DNA of 64,000 nucleotides from Streptococcus cristatus ATCC 51100. Its GTDB lineage: Bacteria; Bacillota; Bacilli; Lactobacillales; Streptococcaceae. Made by a program: the position numbers and the translations under genes. Each line of letters opens with the position of its first letter. The first letter of the stretch is position 1. Below, one piece after another: positions 1 to 8,720 of this stretch. The notes beneath the pieces are model-generated. The model made no database searches and was not told the origin of the DNA. It saw only the letters and a program-made list of their open reading frames with translations. The DNA lies in the NCBI RefSeq assembly GCF_011612585.1, contig NZ_CP050133.1, forward strand, positions 992,001 through 1,056,000, read 5' to 3'.

Positions 1-1573
1 TGTCTGTGTCAATGCGATTGAACCAAGCTGGAATATCTTTGAGAATTTCCAAACAACAGGTGTGCCTTTGGCGCTTAAGCGGGATGCGACAGACGGAGTT
101 CAGTCTGTCCATGTGGAAGTGAAGCACCCTGACGAAATCAATACCTTGTTTGATCCGGCTATCGTTTATGCTAAGGGAAGCCGCCTTATGCACATGCTTC
201 GTCGTTGGTTGGGTGATGAGGCCTTTGCTAAAGGATTGAACGCTTACTTTGCTAAACACCAGTATGGAAATACCATCGGTCGTGATCTCTGGAATGCCTT
301 GGGAGCTGCTTCTGGTCGTGATGTAGCAGCCTTTATGGACTCTTGGTTGGAACAGCCAGGCTACCCTGTTTTGACAGCTACAGTAGAAAACGATACCCTC
401 AAACTCTCTCAAAAACAATTCTTTATCGGGGAGCACGAAGATAAGAAACGCACTTGGGTCTTGCCTTTAAATAGCAACTGGAAAGGTTTGCCAGATACGC
501 TGGAAACAGAAACGTTGGAAATTCCAAATTATTCTGCCTTGGCTGCTCAAAACCACGGTGTCCTGCGCTTTAATACTGAAAATACAGCCCACTATATCAC
601 GGACTATCAAGGTATCTTGCTTGAGCAGATTTTAGATACCATTACAGACTTGGATAGCACCAGCAAGCTTCAAGTAGTGCAAGAGCGGCGTCTCTTGGCT
701 GAAGCAGGCAGCATTTCATTTGCTGATTTGGTTCCAGTTATTGAAAAACTAACAGAAGAAACCTCTTATTTGGTTGTCTCAGGAGTCAAAGCCGTTCTGA
801 ATGGTCTCAAGCTGTTTGTGGACGAAGGAAGCGAGTGCGAGAAAGCCTATCATGAATTGGTAGTTAAACTTAGCAAATTCAACTTTGATCGCCTTGGCTT
901 TGAAGCACAAGAAGGCGAAAGTGATGAAGATGAGTTGGTTCGTCAGATTGTTGTAGGAAGTTTGATTGCAGCTGACGATCAAGCAGCAAGTCAAGCAGCA
1001 AGTCGCATTTTTGCTGCTCATCAAGAGAACTTGGAGAAATTGCCTGCAGCTATTCGCTTACATATTCTCATTAACCAAATCAAGCATTTTGAGAGCAAAG
1101 AATTGGCCGACCAATACTTGAATGATTATGTTTCAACAGTTGACGGTAGCTTCAAACGCCAATTGGCAGCTGCTTTGGCTTACACTAAGGACGCAGAGAC
1201 ACTTGCTCGTATCTTGGAATCTTTGAAAAACAAGGATATCGTAAAACCACAAGATTTGGCAATGAGCTGGTATTTCCCTCTCTTAAATCATCAGTTCACT
1301 CAAGCAACTGCTTGGATTTGGGCGCGTGAGAATTGGGATTGGATTAAGGCTGCTCTGGGTGGCGACATGAGCTTCGACAAATTCGTCATTTATCCAGCTA
1401 ATGCCTTCAAGACAACAGAAAGACTAGCAGAATACAAGGCCTTCTTTGAACCACAGCTAGACGATATGGCTATCAGCCGTAATATCAGCATGGGAATTAA
1501 GGAAATCGCAGCGCGTGTTGCCTTGATTGCCCGTGAAAAAGTAGCGGTTGAGAAAGCTATTCAAGAAAGATAA
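1..1573 (+). CDS. pepN: Aminopeptidase N (M1 family), C-terminal part, 5' end outside window
   Basis: The frame is open from base 2, so the gene starts upstream; about 523 C-terminal residues are present. It is a zinc-dependent M1 aminopeptidase that releases N-terminal residues from peptides in the cytosol. The segment VYAKGSRLMHMLRRWLG, encoded near 166-216, is the conserved stretch after the zinc site that carries the catalytic tyrosine; the HEXXH and GAMEN motifs lie outside the window. The rest is the alpha-helical C-terminal domain of the family and ends normally at a TAA. In pneumococcus pepN lies directly before ciaRH; here an accessory island separates them. Identity is firm from family knowledge and context. 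Confidence 0.93.
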   Translation, partial: VCVNAIEPSWNIFENFQTTGVPLALKRDATDGVQSVHVEVKHPDEINTLFDPAIVYAKGSRLMHMLRRWLGDEAFAKGLNAYFAKHQYGNTIGRDLWNALGAASGRDVAAFMDSWLEQPGYPVLTATVENDTLKLSQKQFFIGEHEDKKRTWVLPLNSNWKGLPDTLETETLEIPNYSALAAQNHGVLRFNTENTAHYITDYQGILLEQILDTITDLDSTSKLQVVQERRLLAEAGSISFADLVPVIEKLTEETSYLVVSGVKAVLNGLKLFVDEGSECEKAYHELVVKLSKFNFDRLGFEAQEGESDEDELVRQIVVGSLIAADDQAASQAASRIFAAHQENLEKLPAAIRLHILINQIKHFESKELADQYLNDYVSTVDGSFKRQLAAALAYTKDAETLARILESLKNKDIVKPQDLAMSWYFPLLNHQFTQATAWIWARENWDWIKAALGGDMSFDKFVIYPANAFKTTERLAEYKAFFEPQLDDMAISRNISMGIKEIAARVALIAREKVAVEKAIQER

Positions 1574-1600
1574 TAAATAATTAGGGAACTATATAGTTAT

Positions 1601-1648
1601 AAAAGGCGAATATCTGCTCATCCTGAGTACTAGATATTCGTCTTTTTC
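1601..1648 (+). terminator. Rho-independent terminator after pepN
   Basis: A hairpin with arms GCGAATATCT (1606-1615) and AGATATTCGT (1632-1641) is followed by a run of T. It closes the pepN transcript before the accessory island. Confidence 0.8.
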
Positions 1649-1670
1649 TTATTCTCAAAACATATTTAAA

Positions 1671-1699
1671 TTGGAAACGCTAACATTTTGTGCTATAAT
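1671..1699 (+). promoter_or_regulatory. Strong promoter of the type III CRISPR operon
   Basis: The -35 box TTGGAA (1671-1676) and -10 box TATAAT (1694-1699) are separated by 17 bp, with an extended -10 TG at 1691-1692. Transcription should begin near 1706, about 600 nt before the first intact gene at 2311. The long leader contains the cas6 remnant and short hairpins, among them ACTCTT/AAGAGT near 1982-1996. A 19-codon ORF (1758-1817, MLDGVPSPYSYFNISKTKF) with a good ribosome-binding site (GGAAGGAG) is also in this leader; whether it is translated is unknown. Confidence 0.7.
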
Positions 1700-1859
1700 A
1701 TAACTAAAAATAATTTAATTTATTTGTATAATAATATCGGAAGGAGTTTTAGAATAGATGTTAGATGGAGTGCCAAGTCCCTATTCCTACTTTAATATCA
1801 GTAAAACTAAATTTTAGAAATGTAGTTAAGGAAACATATCGTTAGATAGCAGGTATTAG

Positions 1860-2314
1860 GAAGTTTTATGTTTCATCTTCAGTTTTTTATTGGGATATTT
1901 TAGTATCCATAGTTCAAGTCAGATTATAATTTTTTGAAACTTATATTTTACGTTTCTAATCCCAATGAGTGATTGAGATATACTCTTAGGAAGAGTTTAC
2001 TATATGGTATTCTCTTTTATGAAGAAAGCTTTACATGTCAGCTGAGTTTATAGAAGGAGGGTTGGCTCCTGTAAGATCAGTCAAAATAAGATTAGACAAC
2101 AATTGAGGTTATAAGCTTTATGCAAGTTATATATCACTATTTCCTAAGAATTAAAAGAATAAACTAATTGTATAAGAAAACTTCTATCAAGGCTTATATG
2201 AGAAATATTCACCTGTTTGCCAGTCCTGAACCTATGCACTTGCTTTATAATATCAGTCTTGGTGAAAAGAATTCTCGAGATTTTGGAATATTTAGAATGG
2301 AGGAAATGAAATGA
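1860..2314 (+). pseudogene. cas6: Decayed cas6 (CRISPR RNA endonuclease) remnant
   Basis: No long ORF exists here, but the last open stretch (2168-2314) encodes a peptide that reads like a Cas6 C-terminus: ASPEPMHLLYN followed by SLGEKNSRDFG. This matches the glycine-rich loop of Cas6 (pattern GhGEKxSxGFG), with two glycines changed to S and D. Its TGA overlaps the csx2 ATG (ATGA, 2311-2314), as expected for the first gene of a coupled operon. Upstream, pieces in shifting frames look like the body of the same gene, for example LYFTFLIPMSD (about 1940-1972) and APVRSVKIRLDNN (about 2064-2102). The space is too short for a full Cas6, so part is deleted. The loop match is seen; calling the whole stretch cas6 is inference. 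Confidence 0.55.
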
Positions 2315-3834
2315 CAGAGGGAATTTTAGTTGCTTTTTTAGGTGCGATTAGACCCACAGAAGATCAAATTAAAGATGAAGACTCTATTAAAGACAATAAG
2401 TTCGGTTACACTAAAACGAATTATTATGACCCTATCTCAAAAAAAGAAGTGACATCAAAATTTACTTATGAATACTATCTCACAAAGTGGACTGAAATCA
2501 ATGTCAGTAAGGTTTTGTTGGTTGGAACTGCTACATCTTCTTGGGAAGAGATATATAGACATTTTGCTATAAAAAATGGATCTTTTTCAATGAAGGATTA
2601 TCAGGATTTTCGAAATGAGTTCTCCGACACCAATAAAGTCAGTCTAAAGGAAGATTTACTAAAAAAAGCTATTGAACCAGCAACTGACTATTTCACAAAG
2701 TTAAGAGGTAACTCAGTCACATTTCATCCTGTTATAATAACTCTTGGTTCAACTAACCAAGAGTTAAACCAAACATTTGAAGACATTAAAACAAAGTTAG
2801 TTAAGGAGGCAGCTAATCTTTTCGATAATAAGCAAAAAAACAAAATTATTTGTGATATTACAAATGGATTTCGTTCGTTTCCTATCTTTACCTATATGTT
2901 GTCAAACTATGTATCTAATGTCTTGAATTGGAAGGCAGAGTTTGAAGTGTTTTATGGTATGTTTGAGGATAAAACATACCCAGGCAAGACACCGATCGTC
3001 AATCTTAATAGCGTAGATAATCTAATGGCATGGATCAATGCAGCTAATGAATTTCGTTCCTATGCAAGTGTCAAAACTCTTCTGGAACTATTAGATAAAA
3101 GGGCTAATGATCCGAACTACGAAAACCTAAGAGAAAGCTTCAACCAGTTTGAGTATGGAACAAATCGTAATGATCTTTACCATTTGCACCAAGCAATTAC
3201 ACGCTTAGTGGAAGATACTAATCTTTTACAAGGAATTGAGGATCCAGCAGTAAAATTTATAAGGGATGAAATTGCGAAAGATTTAGGAGTGCATTTTAAG
3301 GAATCTTTATCTATTTCAAAAGATGAAGAAAAAATGAAACGCCTTGCCTACTTTCAATTTGAATTAGGGAAATGGTACGCTAGACAAGGACGTATTGGTC
3401 AAGCAGCTGTGACAACACAAGAAGCTTTAGTAACACTATTAATCTGGTTAGTAAATAATGATATCAAAGAAGATGATTTATTTAAACATAAGTTTAGAAA
3501 TTATTTTAAAAATACTGTCATAGGAGAAATGGAATCCGAAATTTATGAACCGATAAAAAAAGCTGAAGAAAGTGTTAGAACAAAAATCTGCAATACCTTT
3601 TCTCATTGTAATTTCAACATATCTGGAGATATAGACAATTTACAGGAAAAAATAACAGAGCAAGAGAGTTATTTAATTAAGCTTCAAGAAGAGATTGAGA
3701 AGCTACTAAGCCACGATGAATCTATCAAAAATATTGTAGTTGATATTAAAGAGCGTCTAGCAAGACTGTTTTCAAATAATGAGAAATCTACAAAATTTTT
3801 TGAAGCACTAATTTTTACTTCTAGCAATGATTGA
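2311..3834 (+). CDS. csx2: Csx2/TM1812-family CARF protein with HEPN-like C-terminus
   Basis: A 507-residue type III CRISPR accessory protein. The N-terminal half is a CARF domain, which in this family senses cyclic oligoadenylate made by Cas10: VLLVGTATSSW (68-78) is the nucleotide-binding strand-loop and DITNGFRSFP (182-191) is the second family signature. The helical C-terminal part (about 340-507) resembles the HEPN RNase region. The expected RNxxxH motif reads C427-N-T-F-S-H432, so the catalytic arginine appears to be cysteine; R423 is nearby but badly spaced for Rx4-6H. A coiled-coil-like stretch follows. RBS GGAGG (2300-2304) supports the ATG, which also overlaps the stop of the cas6 remnant. 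The FRG gene follows after 12 bases. Confidence 0.8.
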   Translation: MTEGILVAFLGAIRPTEDQIKDEDSIKDNKFGYTKTNYYDPISKKEVTSKFTYEYYLTKWTEINVSKVLLVGTATSSWEEIYRHFAIKNGSFSMKDYQDFRNEFSDTNKVSLKEDLLKKAIEPATDYFTKLRGNSVTFHPVIITLGSTNQELNQTFEDIKTKLVKEAANLFDNKQKNKIICDITNGFRSFPIFTYMLSNYVSNVLNWKAEFEVFYGMFEDKTYPGKTPIVNLNSVDNLMAWINAANEFRSYASVKTLLELLDKRANDPNYENLRESFNQFEYGTNRNDLYHLHQAITRLVEDTNLLQGIEDPAVKFIRDEIAKDLGVHFKESLSISKDEEKMKRLAYFQFELGKWYARQGRIGQAAVTTQEALVTLLIWLVNNDIKEDDLFKHKFRNYFKNTVIGEMESEIYEPIKKAEESVRTKICNTFSHCNFNISGDIDNLQEKITEQESYLIKLQEEIEKLLSHDESIKNIVVDIKERLARLFSNNEKSTKFFEALIFTSSND

Positions 3835-3846
3835 GAGGATTAAGAA

Positions 3847-5043
3847 ATGCCAAATGAAATTAGAATTACAAACTTCAGAGATTTTGTCGAAAAAGTTCAA
3901 ATGCTAGAAGCGGATACCTATCGTCATCGATATGTTTTTCGTGGAGAAGGAAAATATCCTGGCTTTGAAAAATGGAAGCTCACCCCCAAGATTTTTCGTC
4001 AGATGAAAGATAGTTGCGGAGATAAACAAATTTATCGGGAAAGTGATCTAATTGATGCTGTTATAAGTCGCTATCCAAATATTTTTAAAGAATGTAAAAG
4101 TAATCTAGAAATTTTACTCCTCATGCAACACTATGGTTTGCCAACAAGACTCTTAGATATTAGTTTTAATCCCTATATAGCTTTATTTTTTGCCTTGTCT
4201 GGGGACTCCAGCATAAAGGAACACTATGTCTATGTTATTGATACAGAAAAGATTAATGAAGAGAATAATAAATCTGAATCTAAGCTGGGAGCAAGACAGA
4301 ATAAAGGCTGGGATGCTCAAAAAAGTGTTTTTGACAATACCGTTGCTGTTATAGCTGCATTATCAAGATTATCTACAGCAGAACAGGATGAAATTAAAAA
4401 TTTAAAAAATAACTATGAAGCTATGAAGAAAGAGCTTCAAAAATTTGTAGAGGGTAATTCATCAATCAAACCAAGCACTTATACGAATTTGATGAACTTT
4501 ATAAACAGCAAAAGAAATAATATAGATCCAATTCCTTATATTAATAATTATAAAAATATGCAAGCGGCCTTTAATGCTAAAACATTAAATAAAGAAGCGT
4601 GGGATTTAATCCTCATAGATGTCCTAAATTCTGTTATTGAGAATTATGATGTTATGAAAAATCTAGCTAATAAAACCAAGTATTATAATCCCGGATTTGA
4701 TCAAAAGATAAAATTTGAAGATTTAGATAATGATTACATTATTCGTCCTCATTTTTCGAATGATCGCATTAAAAATCAAAATGGAGGATTTTTGCTATTA
4801 AATGCTCTAGATAAATCAAACAATAATAATGTACCAGAGAAATACATAGATACTGTTTGGATAATAGATTTGGAAAAAGGAGATGATGATAAAGCTTTTG
4901 AAGTATCTCGTCAGGAATTTTTAGAGCAGTTACGCTACATGGGGATTGATCAGAGTTTTGTTTATCCCGAATTAGAAAATTTTATTTGTACAGATTATCT
5001 TGAAGTAGTAGATAGTACTTTAAAGAATGCAAAAGGAGAATAG
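3847..5043 (+). CDS. FRG-domain protein inside the type III CRISPR operon
   Basis: A 398-residue soluble protein. FRG (31-33) and QHYGLPTRLLD (94-104), followed by FNPYIALFFAL, are the hallmarks of the FRG domain, a family of unknown biochemical activity found in many defence-like loci. A helical insert of about 130 residues (140-290) separates this core from a C-terminal segment (EVSRQEFLEQLRYMGI and a YPELENF motif) also typical of FRG proteins. There is no CARF domain or transmembrane segment. It lies between the CARF gene and cas10 in the same tight operon, and the next start codon lies 1 base after its stop. I infer an ancillary effector or toxin role; the sequence does not prove a function. 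Confidence 0.75.
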   Translation: MPNEIRITNFRDFVEKVQMLEADTYRHRYVFRGEGKYPGFEKWKLTPKIFRQMKDSCGDKQIYRESDLIDAVISRYPNIFKECKSNLEILLLMQHYGLPTRLLDISFNPYIALFFALSGDSSIKEHYVYVIDTEKINEENNKSESKLGARQNKGWDAQKSVFDNTVAVIAALSRLSTAEQDEIKNLKNNYEAMKKELQKFVEGNSSIKPSTYTNLMNFINSKRNNIDPIPYINNYKNMQAAFNAKTLNKEAWDLILIDVLNSVIENYDVMKNLANKTKYYNPGFDQKIKFEDLDNDYIIRPHFSNDRIKNQNGGFLLLNALDKSNNNNVPEKYIDTVWIIDLEKGDDDKAFEVSRQEFLEQLRYMGIDQSFVYPELENFICTDYLEVVDSTLKNAKGE

Positions 5044-5044
5044 T

Positions 5045-6622
5045 ATGACACAGTGTATTGCAATTTATGACATTAGTGGTATTCAGAGCTTCATATTCTC
5101 AACAAATAAGCTACGTGAAATGGTAGGCGGATCGAAAATTGTACACAAGATACTGTTTGAACTACTACCTAAAAAATTAAGATATGATAACGATAATTGG
5201 GAAAATGAAGATTTTTCAAAAGAAATCCCTAAAGGACGTTTTGGGAATGTTATTTACATTGGTGGTGGTAATGCTCTTGTACTGTACGAGAATGAAAAAA
5301 GTTATCAATCAGTAACTATTGAATTACAAAAAGAAGTTTTTGAACTTTCTGGTGGAGGTATCCGTCTTTGCCATGCCAAAATTGAAATAGACCATTTAAA
5401 TCAAAAGGGAAGCTTTGTAGAAAAAATTCAAAAACCATTAATGCAAGCTTTAACAACCTACAAACAAAACACAGCTCCAATTCAGACTGCTCGCGGTTTT
5501 GCATTTGGTGCTCAGGATAATGAAACTAAAGAGCCGATAGTATCAGTTCCAACATCGAAAGACAGTCCTTGCAAGTATGCTAGTTATGGTCGATTTAAAA
5601 AAAATGAAATATTTTATTCAACGAGAGATGAAAAAAGCAGCGAGAGAATTAGCAAATATTATGCGGATAATTTTGAGCAGTTCCGAGATGAGGGAGAGAA
5701 AAGTTTTGTTGCTGTGATCCACATTGATGGAAACACTATGGGGAAACAGATAATTGATTTTGCAAAGAAGAATGAAGAGAATGCGACATTATTTGACCAA
5801 CTGCAAAATATGCGTGAGCTCTCTAAAGAAATTAGCAAAATATACAGAGATACTTTAGATAGCACGGTTAATGAGATATTCAAAAAAGAAATTAAAACTG
5901 AAAAAGCTTACAGGGCAGCTCAGCAATTGACTAAGAATATACCTTATCGAGAAATTATCGCAGATGGAGATGATATTACTGTTATAATAAAATCACAGAA
6001 GGCCTTACAATTTTGTGATTTATTTGTGAAAACATTAGAAAAGGAAAAAGAAGGTGGAAACTATTCTCATCTCAAAGATTTTCATATTTCTGTTGGGATA
6101 GGTATTGCCTTTGTTCACGATAAATTCCCTTTCAGCACGGCTTATGACATAGCAGAACAGCTATGTAAGAATGCTAAAAAACGAGGATTAGAATATCCAT
6201 TTAGTAAAAACAATATAGATGTTACTCATTCGAGCATGGATTTTCAAATTATCAAAAGTGGTATGCCTACAGACATAAAAAATTTCCGTGCCTCTAATTA
6301 CTATTTGGACAAAAATAATCAAAAGCCCAAATGCTTATTAAGAAGGCCATATTTGTATATAAAAGAAAATGATAAAAATATTCCTAAAGAATATACTTAT
6401 ACAAATTTTATAGATACCTATGAGGAATTAGTCAATCTCGGAATTGCTAATAATAAGCTTAAAGCTTTGCAACACGCCTACGCAACGAGCGAGATGGAAA
6501 TTGATTATGTGATACAAATGATTAAGGCTAGGAAAAAGTGTGAGTTGCAACCTTGGATGGGAAATAAAGCGACATATTTTGATATATTGGATGTTTGGGA
6601 TTATTTAAAAGGGGGCAAATAG
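5045..6622 (+). CDS. cas10: Cas10 (Cmr2/Csm1-like large subunit), no HD domain, DGDD variant
   Basis: The large subunit of a type III effector complex. The protein starts directly with DISGIQSFIF, the opening of the first palm domain, so the N-terminal HD DNase domain is absent; 525 residues is short for Cas10. In the second palm, VIHIDGNTMG carries metal ligand D228, and the cyclase motif reads D307-G-D-D310 instead of GGDD: both aspartates are kept and the first glycine is lost. HISVGIGIAFVHD is the following conserved strand. An upstream ATG at 5027 overlaps the FRG gene; I chose 5045 because AAAGGAG (5032-5038) lies 6 bases before it and the match to Cas10 begins there. Expected role: crRNA-guided sensing of target RNA and cyclic oligoadenylate synthesis. 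Confidence 0.85.
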   Translation: MTQCIAIYDISGIQSFIFSTNKLREMVGGSKIVHKILFELLPKKLRYDNDNWENEDFSKEIPKGRFGNVIYIGGGNALVLYENEKSYQSVTIELQKEVFELSGGGIRLCHAKIEIDHLNQKGSFVEKIQKPLMQALTTYKQNTAPIQTARGFAFGAQDNETKEPIVSVPTSKDSPCKYASYGRFKKNEIFYSTRDEKSSERISKYYADNFEQFRDEGEKSFVAVIHIDGNTMGKQIIDFAKKNEENATLFDQLQNMRELSKEISKIYRDTLDSTVNEIFKKEIKTEKAYRAAQQLTKNIPYREIIADGDDITVIIKSQKALQFCDLFVKTLEKEKEGGNYSHLKDFHISVGIGIAFVHDKFPFSTAYDIAEQLCKNAKKRGLEYPFSKNNIDVTHSSMDFQIIKSGMPTDIKNFRASNYYLDKNNQKPKCLLRRPYLYIKENDKNIPKEYTYTNFIDTYEELVNLGIANNKLKALQHAYATSEMEIDYVIQMIKARKKCELQPWMGNKATYFDILDVWDYLKGGK

Positions 6623-8719
6623 ATGAAAATCTTACAACTGACGATTGAGTTAAAATCTGATATGTGCTGTGGTACAGGTACAGGTGATGGTGTCCAATTT
6701 GATACAGTTTCTGCTTATAATGATTATGGATTGCCCTACATTCCGGCTAAACGTCTGAAGGGGTTGCTGCGAGAACAAGCAGAATTTCTGATAGCTTGTG
6801 ATCCTGAAAATAAGAATTTTGTTGAAATATTGTTTGGAAAAGGAGAACAGGCTGGTGCTCTCATCGTCAATAACGCAGAGATTAAAGATGTGAGCAATCT
6901 AAAAGAGGATTTAGATAAGCTTTTTAAGAGTCAGCCGTCCTTATATAATCCGTCCGCGGTTGCTGAGTATTATACAGTAGCTAGACACGCTACTCAAATG
7001 AAAAATGGTGTTGCTAAACCCAAATCTTTACGAACAATTGGAGCTGTACCAAGTGGCACAATATTTGAAGCGACACTATACTTAGATGATAGTTCAAGTA
7101 GTGAAAAAGTAGAATTTTTGAGAAAATGTGCCAAGCTTCTTCGACATATCGGACTCAATCGTACAAGAGGTTATGGGGAAGTCGTTTGTACTTTAGAGGA
7201 ACAGGAAAATGCTTTGAAGGAATATACCAATGATTCATATGGAGAACGTCAAACATCTACTATTTTTCGTTATAATATTAGCTTGGAGACAGATTTAGTC
7301 TCAGAGAAAGATTATATTACAGGTACAGCTTTGCAAGGCTGGTTTGCCGGTAGAATTGAACAGGAAAATATTCAAGAGTTACTTACTAAAGTAAAATTTA
7401 GTAACGCTTATCCTTGCATAGATGACAAGTTTTTTTACCCAATGCTTTTAAGTTATATCAATGTGAAGAATGAAGAGGAAATTTACTCTCAAGCAGATGG
7501 TTATAGAAGATGTGAAGGGAAGCAATACACCCAAAAAACAGGTTTTGCTTATTTTGGCTATGAAAAGTCCAAAGAGGGTACGAACATTCTGTCTTATGAT
7601 TCTTATGAAATGCAAAAGAGCATTAGTTACCATGTCACAACAAAAGGAGATAATGACCTTTTCACTCTTCCTTTATTGAAAGCTGGACAGTCTTTCGCAG
7701 GCTTTATTGAAGGCGATCAGAGCATATTAAATAAATTGAAAGAGATTCTTGCCAAATATAACGGAGAAATCCGTCTGGGAGGCTCAGCTAATATTCAGTT
7801 TGGAAAATGTGTTTTGACGCTTGTACCTAACAGAAATATGGAAGGTGACTTGAATAATAACACTAGTAAGGATGCTAGCCCATCAGGCGAAGAAACACAC
7901 GTTTATATTGTCAATCTCTTATCAGATACCATTCTCTGTGATGAATATGGCTTAAATTCTGTCTCGCTAGATGTTCTAAAAAGATCCGTTGAAAAATTGT
8001 TTAATATAGATGAGGGAACTGAACCTAATAAAAGTAAGAAACCAATCATTGGTGACATCTATACAGGCACAACAACGACAGGAGGCTATAATGGTAAATG
8101 GAAGATGCCACGCCGTCGGTTTAGTGCCTTTTCAATGGGAACACAAATATGTGTTGAATCAAAGATTGAGCCCAAGCGTTCTGAAGGCTTTATGGGTTTA
8201 CTTCAGGCAGAAGGCTACGGACAGTACCGTATACAAAAAGTTAATCCTGAGTTGTCCAATATAGGATTTAAAAAGTCTGAAAACCAAGAAAAAAATGTAG
8301 AAGGTGAAGTTGGATTTGAACTCACTTCAGCTGGTAAAGACTTAAAAGATCAGATTGATTTCAATCATCTGCTTAAAGAGCTGGAAAAGTCAGCCTATGA
8401 GATAATAGAAACACAGTCCTTCCTTTTGAAAAAAACGAGTAGTTCGTCACTCATGCGACTCAATGCCGTCTATCAAAACTTAAATAGAGAGGGTGGTGAA
8501 GCTACACTTGAAGTTTTAGGCTCTGTTTTTAAAAACAGCAATGATAAAAATAACAACGAACAGAAGATTTGTGAGGCAATTCTTAAAAGGTTTAAAGAGT
8601 TTAAAATGGATGACATTGTTGACACAGACAAAAAGGTCAGAGCTTCTCTACACTATTTGCAATATATTCTAACAGCTATCAAGTTCTGGTATAAAAATAA
8701 TAAGGGGAGGGAGAACTAA
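6623..8719 (+). CDS. csx10: Csx10-like Cas7-Cas5-Cas11 fusion RAMP protein
   Basis: A 698-residue backbone subunit made of several RAMP folds. Residues 1-200 form a Cas7-like domain with GLPYIPAKRLKGLLR (36-50) and glycine-rich loop IGLNRTRGYGEV (176-187). D22 or D27, before the IPA motif, are in the position of the target-RNA-cleaving aspartate of Cas7 proteins. A second RAMP (215-400) has ITGTALQGWF (232-241) and IRLGGSANIQFG (383-394). Residues 425-545 carry the Csx10/Cas5-like end (TGGYNGKWKMPRRRFSAFSMG and GYGQYRIQ). Residues 575-695 are purely helical, like a Cas11 small subunit. This is the domain order I know from the III-Dv complex. The ATG follows the cas10 stop directly, with RBS AAAGGGGG. 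Confidence 0.75.
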   Translation: MKILQLTIELKSDMCCGTGTGDGVQFDTVSAYNDYGLPYIPAKRLKGLLREQAEFLIACDPENKNFVEILFGKGEQAGALIVNNAEIKDVSNLKEDLDKLFKSQPSLYNPSAVAEYYTVARHATQMKNGVAKPKSLRTIGAVPSGTIFEATLYLDDSSSSEKVEFLRKCAKLLRHIGLNRTRGYGEVVCTLEEQENALKEYTNDSYGERQTSTIFRYNISLETDLVSEKDYITGTALQGWFAGRIEQENIQELLTKVKFSNAYPCIDDKFFYPMLLSYINVKNEEEIYSQADGYRRCEGKQYTQKTGFAYFGYEKSKEGTNILSYDSYEMQKSISYHVTTKGDNDLFTLPLLKAGQSFAGFIEGDQSILNKLKEILAKYNGEIRLGGSANIQFGKCVLTLVPNRNMEGDLNNNTSKDASPSGEETHVYIVNLLSDTILCDEYGLNSVSLDVLKRSVEKLFNIDEGTEPNKSKKPIIGDIYTGTTTTGGYNGKWKMPRRRFSAFSMGTQICVESKIEPKRSEGFMGLLQAEGYGQYRIQKVNPELSNIGFKKSENQEKNVEGEVGFELTSAGKDLKDQIDFNHLLKELEKSAYEIIETQSFLLKKTSSSSLMRLNAVYQNLNREGGEATLEVLGSVFKNSNDKNNNEQKICEAILKRFKEFKMDDIVDTDKKVRASLHYLQYILTAIKFWYKNNKGREN

Positions 8720-8720
8720 T

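Noticed and set aside
779..1024. ORF on the - strand inside pepN and many similar antisense ORFs
   Set aside because: They are shadows of real genes, with no RBS or family similarity.
1574..2310. CRISPR array or array remnant in the leader of the cas operon
   Set aside because: No repeated unit of 25-40 bp with regular spacing is visible; only short shared words such as GGAAAC occur.
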